A stretch of DNA of 61,140 nucleotides, from the NCBI RefSeq assembly GCF_003602095.1, contig NZ_RAHH01000030.1, forward strand, positions 1 to 61,140, read 5' to 3'. The notes beneath the pieces are model-generated. The model was not told the origin of the DNA and made no database searches. It saw nothing but the letters and a program-made list of their open reading frames with translations. This document shows positions 36,601 through 45,939 of the stretch, piece by piece; position 1 is the first letter of the stretch, and the number at the start of each line of letters is the position of its first letter. A program made the translations under genes and the position numbers. This stretch comes from Rahnella woolbedingensis. GTDB lineage: Bacteria; Pseudomonadota; Gammaproteobacteria; Enterobacterales; Enterobacteriaceae.

Positions 36601-37956
36601 TCAGGAGAAGAACTTCGCCAGCACGAACAGCCCGACCGATACGTTAATCGCACCGCCGATACGGGTAGCGATTTGTGCAAAAGGCATCAGGGTCATGCGG
36701 TTACCGGAAGTGAGGATCGCAACATCACCGGTTCCTCCCTGCCCGCTCTGGCAGCAGGAAACAATCGCTACATCAATCGGATGCATACCGATTTTCTTGC
36801 CGACGTAAAAACCGGTGCCTACCAGCGCCAGCACCGTGGTCACGATAACCAGCAGGTTCTGGAGGGTGAAAGCGTTGATCAGTTCCTGCCACGGCGTAAT
36901 CGCCACACCCACCGCGAACAGCACCGGATAGGTCACTGCGGTGCGGAAGAATTTATACACCGTCATCGAGCCATGCTGAATAGCCGGAGAAACGCCGTTC
37001 GCCAGTTTTACCAGCACCGCTGCGAATAACATGCCGACCGGCGCAGGCAGACCGATCCATTTCTGTCCGAGCATCCCGACCATGTACAACAGGATCGCCA
37101 GCAGCGCGCCACAGGCCAGCGCATTTACTCCCGGATTGCCTTCGAATTCATCAGTACCACTGCCCAGCACCCCTTTTTTCGACGGCATCAGCTGACCCTC
37201 GCCGGTCAGATGCGGATAGCGTTTGCCCAGCTGATTGAGCACACCCGCCAGCACAATCGCCGTCAGACCACCCAGCATGACGATCGGCAAAATACGCCCC
37301 AGCGCCACGCCCTGGTCCATATGCAAAATGGTCGCGTAACCCATCGACAAGGGGATCGCCCCTTCGCCCACGCCCCCGGCCATGATCGGCAGGATCAGGA
37401 AGAAGAAGGTCTGCATCAGTGGTAAACCTAAAACGGTGCCCATCGCCATACCGGCGATCATCCCGACAACTTCTCCGCACAGCATCGGCACGAAAATGCG
37501 CATAAAGCCCTGGATCAGCACCTGACGGTTCATGCTCATGATGCTGCCGACAATAATGCAGCAGATATAAAGGTAGAGAATGTTGGTGGATTTGTAGAAT
37601 TTGACCGTGGAATCAACCACCACATCCGGCAGCAGCCCGTAATGCACCATCGCCGAAGGAATAAAGGTGGCGCAAATCGCCGCCGCGCCGAGTTTGCCCA
37701 CCACCGGTAAGCGTTTACCAAATTCTCCGCAGGCAAAACCGAAGAAGGCCAGCGTAGCGACCATCACCACGATATCGCTCGGCAGTTTGCCGTTCAGGCA
37801 GTCGAGCAGGATCAGCACGCCTGCCAGCAGGAAGAAAGGTAGCGGGATAATACCAATCTTGTAGTTATCAAGAATGTGCCACCATTTTTGCCTGGCTGAG
37901 AGGCCGGAAGCTTTCGTTTCTTTGACTGCGATGTAGGAATCGTCGGTTGTGCTCAT
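36601..37956 (-). CDS. 2-hydroxycarboxylate transporter (CitS/MaeN family)
   Basis: The 451-residue inner-membrane protein belongs to the 2HCT family of sodium symporters or precursor exchangers for citrate, malate and lactate. Diagnostic re-entrant loop motifs are present: GGVGEGAIPLS and CCQSGQGGTGDVAIL, with a conserved C-terminal GGAINV. About eleven membrane helices are predicted after a polar N-terminus. It is divergent from the CitA/CitB-like two-component genes, which probably activate it when citrate or malate is present. No oad or citrate lyase genes are visible here, so downstream metabolism lies elsewhere. Whether it prefers citrate or malate cannot be read from sequence. Confidence 0.93.
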   Translation of the reverse strand: MSTTDDSYIAVKETKASGLSARQKWWHILDNYKIGIIPLPFFLLAGVLILLDCLNGKLPSDIVVMVATLAFFGFACGEFGKRLPVVGKLGAAAICATFIPSAMVHYGLLPDVVVDSTVKFYKSTNILYLYICCIIVGSIMSMNRQVLIQGFMRIFVPMLCGEVVGMIAGMAMGTVLGLPLMQTFFFLILPIMAGGVGEGAIPLSMGYATILHMDQGVALGRILPIVMLGGLTAIVLAGVLNQLGKRYPHLTGEGQLMPSKKGVLGSGTDEFEGNPGVNALACGALLAILLYMVGMLGQKWIGLPAPVGMLFAAVLVKLANGVSPAIQHGSMTVYKFFRTAVTYPVLFAVGVAITPWQELINAFTLQNLLVIVTTVLALVGTGFYVGKKIGMHPIDVAIVSCCQSGQGGTGDVAILTSGNRMTLMPFAQIATRIGGAINVSVGLFVLAKFFS

Positions 37957-38276
37957 GACATTGCCTCTTTCTTATAAGTACTTTTCTTATTGATGTTCTG
38001 AGCATAAGAAAACAGCAGGTCAGCCGGATGTGAGTTTGTTCAAATTAAAACCGCAGGGATTAAGGTTGTTATGGTGTTTATGGAGTTAATGTTATTTGAT
38101 TTATAAGGATTATCAGATTTGTAGTAAAACACCCTATTACCCCTATAATCACTGAGTGAACTCATCGCTATTTATATTGCCTGTTCACAACTCTGTCTTT
38201 ATCCGATTACCGCCCCTGTTGGCCCATGGTAGGCTTATTCAATGTGTGTCTTTACGTTGATGTTGCCGCAGACCGT
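37957..38276. promoter_or_regulatory. Divergent promoter region between transporter and sensor kinase
   Basis: This 320-bp A/T-rich gap must hold both promoters and the response-regulator sites. TATAAT-like words occur at 38140-38146, and several TTA/TAA-rich stretches (for example around 38040-38115) resemble the loosely defined CitB/DcuR-type targets. No gene is seen. Confidence 0.4.
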
Positions 38277-39929
38277 ATGAAACTCCGAATGCCTTTTCAG
38301 GTAAAACTCTTTTTATCTCTGGTGGTATTTTCCTGCCTGTTGCTGGTGCTGCTGGGCGCTATTTTATTTCATATCATCGACCGTCAGTTGCACCATGACC
38401 TCGGCCAGCGCGCACGCGTTCAGGCCAGTGAAATCGCACTGATGCCGGGGCTGGCACAGAAGGTTCAGGCCCGGGATATCGCCGGTATTGCCAGACTTAT
38501 CCAGCCACTGCGTGATAAAAGCGATGCCAGTTATATCGTGATAGGGGATACCCGCGAGCTGCATCTTTATCACTCCGAATCGCCGGAGCGAATCGATCTG
38601 CCAATGATTGGCGGTGATAATGCCGGGGTGCTGGCCGGTAAAACCATTATTTCCGTCAGACAAGGCGGCATCGGCGTTTCGTTGCGCAGTAAAGCGCCGA
38701 TCCTGGATGAGAATAATCAGGTCATCGGTATTGTTTCCGTCGGCTACCTCACCTCATATATTGATAACATTAATGGCCACCGCCTGGCGCAGGTGGGTTT
38801 ATACGGTTTGCTGCTTTTATTACTGCTGTTTATTTTTTCATGGATGTTTACCCGCAACGTTAAAAAGCAGATGTTCTGGCTGGAGCCAAAAGATATAGCC
38901 CTTCTGGTTCGCCAGCAAAAAGCCTTGCTGGAAGCCATGTATGAAGGCGTATTTGCGATTAATGCGCAGAAGCAGCTGATTTCCATCAACCGTGCCGCAC
39001 GTGAGTTACTCGATATCCATCAGCCCGAAAATGAACTGCTGGGTAAACCGCTCAATGAGGTGCTTCAGACTCCGCCCACCTTCTTTACGCAAAGTGGTGT
39101 CAGTGAAAATAACAGCCAGCATGATCAGATTACGGTGCTTAATCAAAGACAGGTGATCGTCAACCGCGTGCCGATAGAGCTGGAACCGGGCAAGGAAAGC
39201 GGCTGGGTGTTCAGTTTCCGCGATAAAAATGACATTAATACGCTGAGCAGTCAGCTGAGTCAGGTGAAACGTTACGCGGACAATCTGCGCATCATGCGCC
39301 ACGAACAGCTGAACTGGACCGCCACGCTGGCGGGGTTGCTGCAAATGCAGCGTTACGACGATGCGATGCACTATATCCAGGCGCAGTCCGAAGGAGCGCA
39401 GGCGGTGCTGGATTTCGTCTCGACGCGCTTCACCTCCCCGGCGCTTTGCGGGCTGCTGCTGGGGAAATACGTCAGCGCGCGCGAAAAAGGCGTGGAGCTG
39501 AGTTTCGACCCCGCCTGCCAGTTAATCCGTATTCCGGCAGCGATTACTGAAACTGAGCTGATGTCGGTGGTCGGTAATCTGCTGGATAATGCCGTGGACG
39601 CCACGCTGAAAGCGCTGACACCTCCTGCGCCGGTGGAACTGTATATTTCTGACAGGAATCAGGAGTTGCTGATTGAGGTCGCCGATCAGGGCAGCGGCGT
39701 GGACGATGCCCTGAAACCTCATCTGTTTGAACAGGGCGTGACGAGCAAGCCCTCAAGCGGCCATGAGACGACCGGCGCAGAACACGGTATCGGGCTTTAT
39801 CTGGTGGCCGGATATGTCCGTCAGGCCGGTGGCAGCATCGAAATCTCAGACAACTCGCCGCAGGGGACGATATTTTCAGTCTTTATACCGACTCCGGCGA
39901 ATGCTCTAACAGGAACGAATCATGAATAA
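38277..39929 (+). CDS. CitA/DpiB-type sensor histidine kinase
   Basis: The 550-residue kinase has helix 1 (VKLFLSLVVFSCLLLVLLGAILF), a periplasmic Cache/PAS sensor domain of about 130 residues with YIVIGDTRELHLYHSESPERI, and helix 2 (LYGLLLLLLLFIFSWMF). A cytosolic PAS, the dimerisation helix with phospho-His in RHEQLNWTATLAGLLQ, and an HATPase domain (NLLDNAVDA, ADQGSGVDD, EHGIGLYL) follow. It matches E. coli DpiB. The periplasmic domain binds citrate or a related acid in this family. I start at 38277; an ATG at 38226 has no ribosome site. It overlaps the regulator gene by 8 bp. Confidence 0.93.
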   Translation: MKLRMPFQVKLFLSLVVFSCLLLVLLGAILFHIIDRQLHHDLGQRARVQASEIALMPGLAQKVQARDIAGIARLIQPLRDKSDASYIVIGDTRELHLYHSESPERIDLPMIGGDNAGVLAGKTIISVRQGGIGVSLRSKAPILDENNQVIGIVSVGYLTSYIDNINGHRLAQVGLYGLLLLLLLFIFSWMFTRNVKKQMFWLEPKDIALLVRQQKALLEAMYEGVFAINAQKQLISINRAARELLDIHQPENELLGKPLNEVLQTPPTFFTQSGVSENNSQHDQITVLNQRQVIVNRVPIELEPGKESGWVFSFRDKNDINTLSSQLSQVKRYADNLRIMRHEQLNWTATLAGLLQMQRYDDAMHYIQAQSEGAQAVLDFVSTRFTSPALCGLLLGKYVSAREKGVELSFDPACQLIRIPAAITETELMSVVGNLLDNAVDATLKALTPPAPVELYISDRNQELLIEVADQGSGVDDALKPHLFEQGVTSKPSSGHETTGAEHGIGLYLVAGYVRQAGGSIEISDNSPQGTIFSVFIPTPANALTGTNHE

Positions 39930-40635
39930 CAGTAGCGCTCTCGATGTAGTGATTGTGGAAGACGAGCCGCATCTTGCCGGCCTGCACCGCGATTTTATCG
40001 AGCAGAATTTCAATCTGCGTGTTGTGGGTATTGCCGCCACGCTGGAACAGGCGCGCTCATTGCTGCGCCTGCATGAGCCACGGCTGATCCTGCTCGATAA
40101 CTTTTTGCCGGACGGTCAGGGTGTGGATCTCATCGACAGCGCGCTGCTGAAAAGCTTCGATTGCTCGGTGATTTTCATTACCGCCGCCAGCGATATGCAA
40201 ACCTGTAGTCATGCGATGCGCAGCGGCGCGTTTGATTACATTATCAAACCGGTATCTTTCCACCGGCTGCAAAGCTCACTGGAACGTTTTATGCAGCTGG
40301 TGCAAACGCTGCGCAATGTGAAAGTGGTGGATCAGCGGGCGCTGGATAAGCTGTTCAATCTGCCCGCCAGCGATACGCCGGCAGCCCCTTCCGCCAAAGG
40401 CATCGAACCGAATACGCTCGAACTGGTTCAGCGCGTTTTTACCGCGAAACCTGACGTCAGCTGGTCTGTTGAAGAGGTGGTTGAGGAGGTCGGGATCAGC
40501 AAAACGACAGGCCGTCGTTATCTGGAATATTGTGTGGAAATTGGCTTTATCGGCGTCGAAATGCAGTACGGAAATATCGGTCATCCGAGACGCTTATATC
40601 GCAAAATAGCAGACCAGGAAAAATCCGTATCCTGA
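39922..40635 (+). CDS. CitB/DpiA-type response regulator
   Basis: The 237-residue regulator has a receiver domain with acidic pocket VIVEDEP, phospho-Asp in LILLDNFLPDGQG, and Thr/Lys switch residues in FITAASD and YIIKPVSF. A C-terminal helix-turn-helix (EEVVEEVGISKTTGRRYLEYC) follows, typical of the CitB/DcuR group. It overlaps the kinase gene, so both are translated together. The likely target is the divergent transporter gene. No terminator is obvious after the stop. Confidence 0.93.
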   Translation: MNNSSALDVVIVEDEPHLAGLHRDFIEQNFNLRVVGIAATLEQARSLLRLHEPRLILLDNFLPDGQGVDLIDSALLKSFDCSVIFITAASDMQTCSHAMRSGAFDYIIKPVSFHRLQSSLERFMQLVQTLRNVKVVDQRALDKLFNLPASDTPAAPSAKGIEPNTLELVQRVFTAKPDVSWSVEEVVEEVGISKTTGRRYLEYCVEIGFIGVEMQYGNIGHPRRLYRKIADQEKSVS

Positions 40636-41091
40636 GGCCGAATTCAGGCCATTTTGCGTGACGCATTTCGCACACTCTGCCGGTGATATCACCGGCGAAT
40701 TTCCCGCAGCCCCCACTGGTTCAGGTCATTATTTCACTGCGCATTCATCTTTCAGATAACCGGTAAATTCACGGCATTCAGTCAAATCTGAAATCTCTAT
40801 TTACACATGTAAATGAGTACTAACATAAACACATTAACTCCCTATAAATCACGCAATTACCACCCCTTATAACCCCACAAAAACAAAAGATATTATCCCT
40901 AGTAAAAACAATAAATTACATATATTTTTAACACAACACCCCATGAAGGAATTAGTTTTGCGCTTGAAATTTTCGGGTGGGATAATTTGTCATTAAATGT
41001 CAGTGCTAACTTACCTAAATTAAACACTGCAAATACAGATAAATACACCACCAGAAACACAATCATGATTATTCCCCGGAAACATTGAGAC
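40636..41091. other. A/T-rich intergenic region upstream of proV
   Basis: About 450 bp without a credible gene. From 40780 on it becomes strongly A/T-rich with runs such as CACAAAAACAAAAGATATTATCCC and ATAAATTACATATATTTTT. This fits the upstream part of the H-NS-repressed proU control region, which in E. coli also holds the RpoS-dependent promoter P1. Neither was resolved exactly. Confidence 0.45.
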
Positions 41092-41119
41092 TTGTCTCAG
41101 AATTTCTATGTGTTAGGGT
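41092..41119 (+). promoter_or_regulatory. proU P2-type promoter
   Basis: TTGTCT (41092-41097) and TAGGGT (41114-41119) are separated by 16 bp. The stretch CTCAGAATTTCTATGTGTTAGGGTA closely follows the E. coli proU osmoregulated sigma-70 promoter P2, including the unusual -10 TAGGGT. The proV start lies 105 bp downstream. Confidence 0.8.
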
Positions 41120-41223
41120 ATAAAGCGTTCACTATTTTGTTACAGGCAAAATCCTATACGGTCCAACACAAAAACTAGATATCGAGCCGATACGGCTATT
41201 TATATCCAAGGAATGCACATTGC

Positions 41224-42420
41224 ATGGCAATTAAAATCGAAGTAAAGAATCTTTATAAGGTATTTGGCGAGAACCCGGATCGCGCTTTCAAGATGATCGA
41301 CGCAGGCAAGGGTAAAGAAGAAATTTTTGAGAAAACCGGTCTTTCACTTGGCGTTAAGAATGCCAGTCTGGCCATTGAAGAAGGCGAGATTTTCGTCATC
41401 ATGGGGTTATCCGGTTCTGGTAAATCCACCATGGTACGCCTTCTCAATCGTCTGATAGAGCCCACCCGTGGCGAAGTCCTGATCGACGGCGAAGATATCG
41501 CCAAAATCTCAGAATCAAAATTGCGCCAGGTGCGCCGCAGTAAAATCAGTATGGTATTTCAGTCCTTTGCGCTGATGCCACACCTGACCGTGTTGAATAA
41601 CACCGCGTTTGGTATGGAACTGGCCGGTGTCCCGGTCGAAGAGCGCAATGAAAAAGCGATTGACGCGTTGCGTCAGGTCGGGCTGGAAAACTATGCCAAA
41701 TCTTATCCTGATGAATTATCGGGTGGTATGCGTCAGCGTGTGGGTCTTGCCCGTGCGATGGCCAACAACCCTGACATTCTGCTGATGGATGAAGCCTTCT
41801 CGGCACTCGATCCGTTAATCCGTACCGAAATGCAGGATGAGCTGGTGAAGCTTCAGGCTCAGCATCAGCGCACCATCGTGTTCATTTCCCATGATCTCGA
41901 CGAAGCCATGCGCATCGGCGATCGCATCGCCATTATGCAGGGCGGCGAAGTGGTGCAGGTCGGTACGCCGGAAGACATTCTGAATAATCCGGCAAACGAT
42001 TATGTGCGCACCTTCTTCCGTGGCGTCGATATCAGCCAGGTATTTAGTGCCAAAGACATTGCCCGCCGTCGTGGCGCGCTTATACGTAAAACCCCCGGTT
42101 TTGGTCCGCGTGCTGCCCTTAAGCTGCTCGAAGATGAAGACCGCGAATATGGTTATGTGCTTGAACGTGGGCAGAAATTCATCGGCGTTGTGTCGATTGA
42201 ATCCCTGAAAACCGCGCTGAAAGCCAATCTGACGCTGGAAAGTGCCCTGCTGGAATCTCCGGCTGCGGTGCAGGCAGATATGCCACTCAGCGAACTGATT
42301 TCCCATGTCGCCGCCGCGCCTTGCGCCGTGCCGGTCGTCAATGAGGACAATAACTATATCGGCATTATTTCCAAAGCCATGTTGCTTCAGGCTCTGGATA
42401 AAGAAGGGGGTAACGAATGA
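41224..42420 (+). CDS. proV: Glycine betaine/proline ABC transporter ATP-binding protein
   Basis: ProV powers the ProU osmoprotectant importer. The 398-residue product has the extended N-terminus of the osmo-ABC group ([14 protein letters not shown]), Walker A GLSGSGKS, signature [14 protein letters not shown], Walker [14 protein letters not shown] and two C-terminal CBS motifs from about 280 on that sense ionic strength. The start is the ATG at 41224 preceded by AAGGAATGCACATTGC, as in E. coli. Its stop overlaps the proW start (ATGA). Confidence 0.98.
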   Translation: MAIKIEVKNLYKVFGENPDRAFKMIDAGKGKEEIFEKTGLSLGVKNASLAIEEGEIFVIMGLSGSGKSTMVRLLNRLIEPTRGEVLIDGEDIAKISESKLRQVRRSKISMVFQSFALMPHLTVLNNTAFGMELAGVPVEERNEKAIDALRQVGLENYAKSYPDELSGGMRQRVGLARAMANNPDILLMDEAFSALDPLIRTEMQDELVKLQAQHQRTIVFISHDLDEAMRIGDRIAIMQGGEVVQVGTPEDILNNPANDYVRTFFRGVDISQVFSAKDIARRRGALIRKTPGFGPRAALKLLEDEDREYGYVLERGQKFIGVVSIESLKTALKANLTLESALLESPAAVQADMPLSELISHVAAAPCAVPVVNEDNNYIGIISKAMLLQALDKEGGNE

Positions 42421-43604
42421 GTCTTTCAAGCATGCATAACACCATTGTTCAGCACGCACAGGCCGCTCAGGCGCAGGTTCCCGACGCGTCCATCGATCCG
42501 TGGGGTGCCGATAACGCCAGTGGCGCTGTTGCGACTCAGCCCGATGCCGCCGCGAACGCAGCGGCCAGCAGTGATCCGTGGGGAGGCGCCAGCGATGCCG
42601 CGACCAGTGCTCCGGACACCGCGCACCACGCCGCAGCACAGGCCAACGACTGGCTGACCGTCGCGCCTGAACATCATCAGCATTTTAATATTCTCGATCC
42701 GTTCCACAATACGCTGATCCCGCTTGACCATTGGGTCACCAGCGGGATCGACTGGCTGGTCACCAACTTCCGCCCGGTATTCCAGGGGATCCGTGTGCCG
42801 GTCGATTTCGTACTGAGCGGTTTCCAGCATGGTCTGGAATCCCTGCCTGCCCCGCTGGCGATCCTGGTGTTCGCGCTAATCGCCTGGCAGATGGCCGGGT
42901 TGGGTATGGGTGCTGCCACGCTGGTTTCACTGGTTCTGATCGGCGCTATCGGCGCATGGTCACAGGCTATGGTGACGCTGGCGCTGGTGCTGACCTCGCT
43001 GTTCTTCTGTATTTTGATAGGCTTGCCGCTCGGCATATGGCTGGCCCGTAGTCAGAGGGCCGCCAAAATTATCAGGCCATTGCTTGATGCCATGCAGACC
43101 ACTCCGGCGTTTGTCTATCTGGTGCCGATCGTGATGCTGTTTGGTATCGGGAACGTGCCGGGCGTGGTGGTAACGATCATCTTCGCCCTGCCGCCAGTCG
43201 TGCGTCTGACGATTCTGGGTATTAATCAGGTACCCGAAGATCTGATCGAAGCGGCGAAATCCTTTGGTTCAAGCCCGAGCCAGCTGCTGTTTAAAGTTCA
43301 GCTGCCCCTGGCGATGCCGACCATTATGGCTGGTATTAACCAGACGCTGATGCTGGCGCTGTCGATGGTGGTTATCGCCTCGATGATCGCGGTCGGTGGT
43401 TTGGGTCAGATGGTTCTGCGCGGTATCGGTCGTCTGGACATGGGTCTGGCGTCGGTCGGTGGTGCAGGTATCGTCATCCTCGCCATTATCCTCGACCGTC
43501 TTACTCAGTCGATGGGTCGTGACAGCCGCAGTAAAGGCGGTCACCGCTGGTTCACCCGTGGCCCTGTCGGTCTGGTGATGAAGCCTTTCACTAAAAAAGT
43601 CTGA
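42417..43604 (+). CDS. proW: Glycine betaine/proline ABC transporter permease
   Basis: The 395-residue permease has a long hydrophilic N-terminal tail (residues 1-95) with two Asp-Pro-Trp-Gly repeats, then seven or so membrane helices. The coupling loop [26 protein letters not shown] contacts ProV. E. coli ProW has 354 residues; the extra length lies in the Ala/Asp-rich N-terminal tail. Its start overlaps proV by 4 bp. A UUCG hairpin follows before proX. Confidence 0.97.
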   Translation: MSLSSMHNTIVQHAQAAQAQVPDASIDPWGADNASGAVATQPDAAANAAASSDPWGGASDAATSAPDTAHHAAAQANDWLTVAPEHHQHFNILDPFHNTLIPLDHWVTSGIDWLVTNFRPVFQGIRVPVDFVLSGFQHGLESLPAPLAILVFALIAWQMAGLGMGAATLVSLVLIGAIGAWSQAMVTLALVLTSLFFCILIGLPLGIWLARSQRAAKIIRPLLDAMQTTPAFVYLVPIVMLFGIGNVPGVVVTIIFALPPVVRLTILGINQVPEDLIEAAKSFGSSPSQLLFKVQLPLAMPTIMAGINQTLMLALSMVVIASMIAVGGLGQMVLRGIGRLDMGLASVGGAGIVILAIILDRLTQSMGRDSRSKGGHRWFTRGPVGLVMKPFTKKV

Positions 43605-43618
43605 TTCATACTGCACTT

Positions 43619-43642
43619 TTCCCGGCAGTTCGCTGCCGGGAA
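43619..43642 (+). other. UUCG hairpin in the proW-proX gap
   Basis: TTCCCGGCAG (43619-43628) and CTGCCGGGAA (43633-43642) form a perfect 10-bp stem closed by TTCG. No T-run follows, so it is more likely an mRNA-stabilising or processing hairpin than a terminator. Confidence 0.7.
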
Positions 43643-43719
43643 CTCTCAATAAACTGAAACAACGCAGTCCACTCTTACGTATTCATAAGCCACAAACTTA
43701 AAAAGAATAAGGGTTCACC

Positions 43720-44724
43720 ATGCGCACAACTCAGAAAAAAGCACTCATCCTCGCATTATCCATTGCGACACCCGCCGCTTTCGCTGCCGGTTTACCGGGC
43801 AAAGGCGTGGTCGTCAAACCGTTGCAAAGCACTATCGCAGAAGAAACTTTCCAGACCGAACTGGTTAACCGTGCGCTGCAAAAACTGGGCTACGACGTTC
43901 AGCAAACCGGCGAAGTCGACTACAACGTGGCGTACACCGCCATCGCCAGTGGTGATTCGACGTTCATGGCGGTGAACTGGGATCCGCTGCAAAAAGACAT
44001 GTACGCCTCAGCCGGTGGCGATCAGAAATTCTACCGCGAAGGTACGTATATCGCCGGTGCGGCACAGGGTTATCTGATCGACAAAAAAACCGCAGACAAA
44101 TATCACATCCACGATTTGTCGCAGCTGAAAGATCCGAAAATCGCCAAATTGTTCGACGCCGACGGCGATGGCAAAGCCGACATGGCGGGCTGTAATCCGG
44201 GCTGGGTGTGCGGCTCGGTAATTAGCACGCAGCTTAAAGCCTACGGCCTTAACAATACCGTGACACAAAACGAGGGCAATTATTCGGCCATTATCGCCGA
44301 TACCCTCACCCGCTATAAATCCGGCAAACCGGTGCTGTATTACACCTGGACGCCGTACTGGGTCAGTAACGAGATGAAACCTGGCAAAGATGTGGTCTGG
44401 CTGACCGTACCTTTCTCCGCCAATCCGGGATCACTGAAAGACCTCGATACCACGCTGCCTAATGGTAAAAACTACGGTTTCCCGGTCAATAACGAACATA
44501 TCGTGGCCAATAAAGCCTGGGCTGAGCAAAACCCGGCGGCTGCAAAACTGTTTGCCATTATGAAATTGCCACTGGCTGATGTGAATGCGCAAAACTTGCG
44601 GATGCACGAGGGTGAATCTTCTTCCGAGGATATTCAGCAACACGTCGACGGCTGGATCAAGGCGCATCAGGCGACCTTCGATGGCTGGATCAAAGAAGCT
44701 GCCGCTGCCGCAGCAAAAAAATAA
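43720..44724 (+). CDS. proX: Glycine betaine-binding periplasmic protein (first copy)
   Basis: ProX captures glycine betaine or proline betaine in the periplasm for ProVW. The 334-residue precursor has a signal peptide ([17 protein letters not shown]) and mature start [13 protein letters not shown]. Ligand-cage aromatic residues are seen in AVNWDPLQ and [10 protein letters not shown], and a Cys pair in CNPGWVCG as in E. coli ProX. AAGGG lies 7 nt before the ATG. The next gene, 24 bp downstream, is a second ProX. Confidence 0.96.
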   Translation: MRTTQKKALILALSIATPAAFAAGLPGKGVVVKPLQSTIAEETFQTELVNRALQKLGYDVQQTGEVDYNVAYTAIASGDSTFMAVNWDPLQKDMYASAGGDQKFYREGTYIAGAAQGYLIDKKTADKYHIHDLSQLKDPKIAKLFDADGDGKADMAGCNPGWVCGSVISTQLKAYGLNNTVTQNEGNYSAIIADTLTRYKSGKPVLYYTWTPYWVSNEMKPGKDVVWLTVPFSANPGSLKDLDTTLPNGKNYGFPVNNEHIVANKAWAEQNPAAAKLFAIMKLPLADVNAQNLRMHEGESSSEDIQQHVDGWIKAHQATFDGWIKEAAAAAAKK

Positions 44725-44748
44725 TCAAAGATAAAATCTGAGGAATTT

Positions 44749-45744
44749 ATGAAAAAGACAGGACTCTGGGCGCTCGTCGCTCTCACTACATTTGCCACAG
44801 CATCCACTTTCGCCGCCGATCTGCCGGGTAAAGGCATTAAGGTTACGCCAATCCAGAGCAGCATCAGCGAGGAAACCTTCCAGACTGAGCTGGTAAACAA
44901 AGCGCTGGAAAAACTGGGCTACGACGTTCTGCCAATTCGCGAAGTCGATTACAACGTGGGCTACACCACTCTGGCTGCCGGTGATGCGACCTTTACCGCC
45001 GTTAACTGGACGCCGCTGCATGATGAAATGTACAAAGCAGCCGGTGGCGACAAGGTCTTTTACCGCGAAGGCACGTATATCACGGGCGCGGCACAAGGCT
45101 GGCTTATTGATAAGAAAACCGCCGAAAAGTATCACATTACCAATGTCGCTCAGCTGAAAGACCCGAAACTGGCAAAAATTTTTGATACCAACGGCGACGG
45201 TAAAGCTGATCTGACCGGTTGTACACCGGGCTGGGGTTGTGAAGCGGTGCTCAATGAACAGCTGAAAGCTTTTGGTCTGGAAGATACCGTGACCAATAAC
45301 CAGGGTAACTATGCTGCGATGATCGCCGATACCATTACGCGCTACAAAGAAGGCAAACCTGTGTTTTATTACACCTGGACGCCGTACTGGGTGAGCAGCA
45401 TTATGGTGCCGGGCAAAGATGTTGTGTGGTTGCAGGTGCCATTCTCCGTGGTGCCTGGCGAGAAAAACGCCAACACTGAGCTGCCAAATGGCAAGAACTA
45501 CGGTTTCCCGGTCAGCACCATGCGTATCGTAGCGAACCGTGCCTGGACTGAGAAAAACCCGGCAGCGGCGAAACTGTTTGCCATCATGAAACTGCCTCTG
45601 AAAGACATTAATGCGCAGAACGCTGCTATGCACGCCGGTCAGAACTCAGAAGCCGATATCAACGCACAAACTGACGGCTGGATCAAAGCCCACCAGGAAG
45701 TGTTCGATAGCTGGATTAAAGAATCATTGGCTGCTGCGAAATAA
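44749..45744 (+). CDS. proX: Second, tandem glycine betaine-binding protein (ProX paralogue)
   Basis: The 331-residue product is clearly paralogous to the preceding one: same signal-peptide architecture, [47 protein letters not shown] and [21 protein letters not shown]. The betaine-cage residues Trp and Tyr are kept. Differences cluster after the signal peptide and in the C-terminal third, so the copies are not recent identical duplicates and may differ in ligand range. GAGG lies 8 nt before the ATG. A strong terminator ends the operon. E. coli has only one proX. Confidence 0.95.
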   Translation: MKKTGLWALVALTTFATASTFAADLPGKGIKVTPIQSSISEETFQTELVNKALEKLGYDVLPIREVDYNVGYTTLAAGDATFTAVNWTPLHDEMYKAAGGDKVFYREGTYITGAAQGWLIDKKTAEKYHITNVAQLKDPKLAKIFDTNGDGKADLTGCTPGWGCEAVLNEQLKAFGLEDTVTNNQGNYAAMIADTITRYKEGKPVFYYTWTPYWVSSIMVPGKDVVWLQVPFSVVPGEKNANTELPNGKNYGFPVSTMRIVANRAWTEKNPAAAKLFAIMKLPLKDINAQNAAMHAGQNSEADINAQTDGWIKAHQEVFDSWIKESLAAAK

Positions 45745-45767
45745 CACAGCACGAACATTGTAAGACC

Positions 45768-45800
45768 AGCGGGCGGGGAGCAATCTCCGCCCGCTTTTTT
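45768..45800 (+). terminator. Terminator of the proVWX-proX2 operon
   Basis: AGCGGGCGG (45768-45776) pairs with CCGCCCGCT (45787-45795), extended inwards by GAG/CTC, and is followed by six T. Confidence 0.9.
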
Positions 45801-45878
45801 GTGGGGCTGTATAAAAAAAACGCTATTGCAAAACCCACTAGTTGCCATGAAAACTATTCATTGGTTTAATATTTCAAC

Positions 45879-45897
45879 TAAAACGATAATCGTTTTA
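45879..45897. promoter_or_regulatory. Perfect 19-bp palindrome upstream of ygaY, likely operator
   Basis: TAAAACGATAATCGTTTTA is a perfect palindrome around a central A. It lies 43 bp before the MFS gene, where an operator would overlap the promoter. The bound regulator is unknown; no adjacent repressor gene is present. Confidence 0.6.
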
Positions 45898-45939
45898 CGC
45901 ATTTCCCTGCTCCTTCAATAAGATCCATTTATTCTGATT

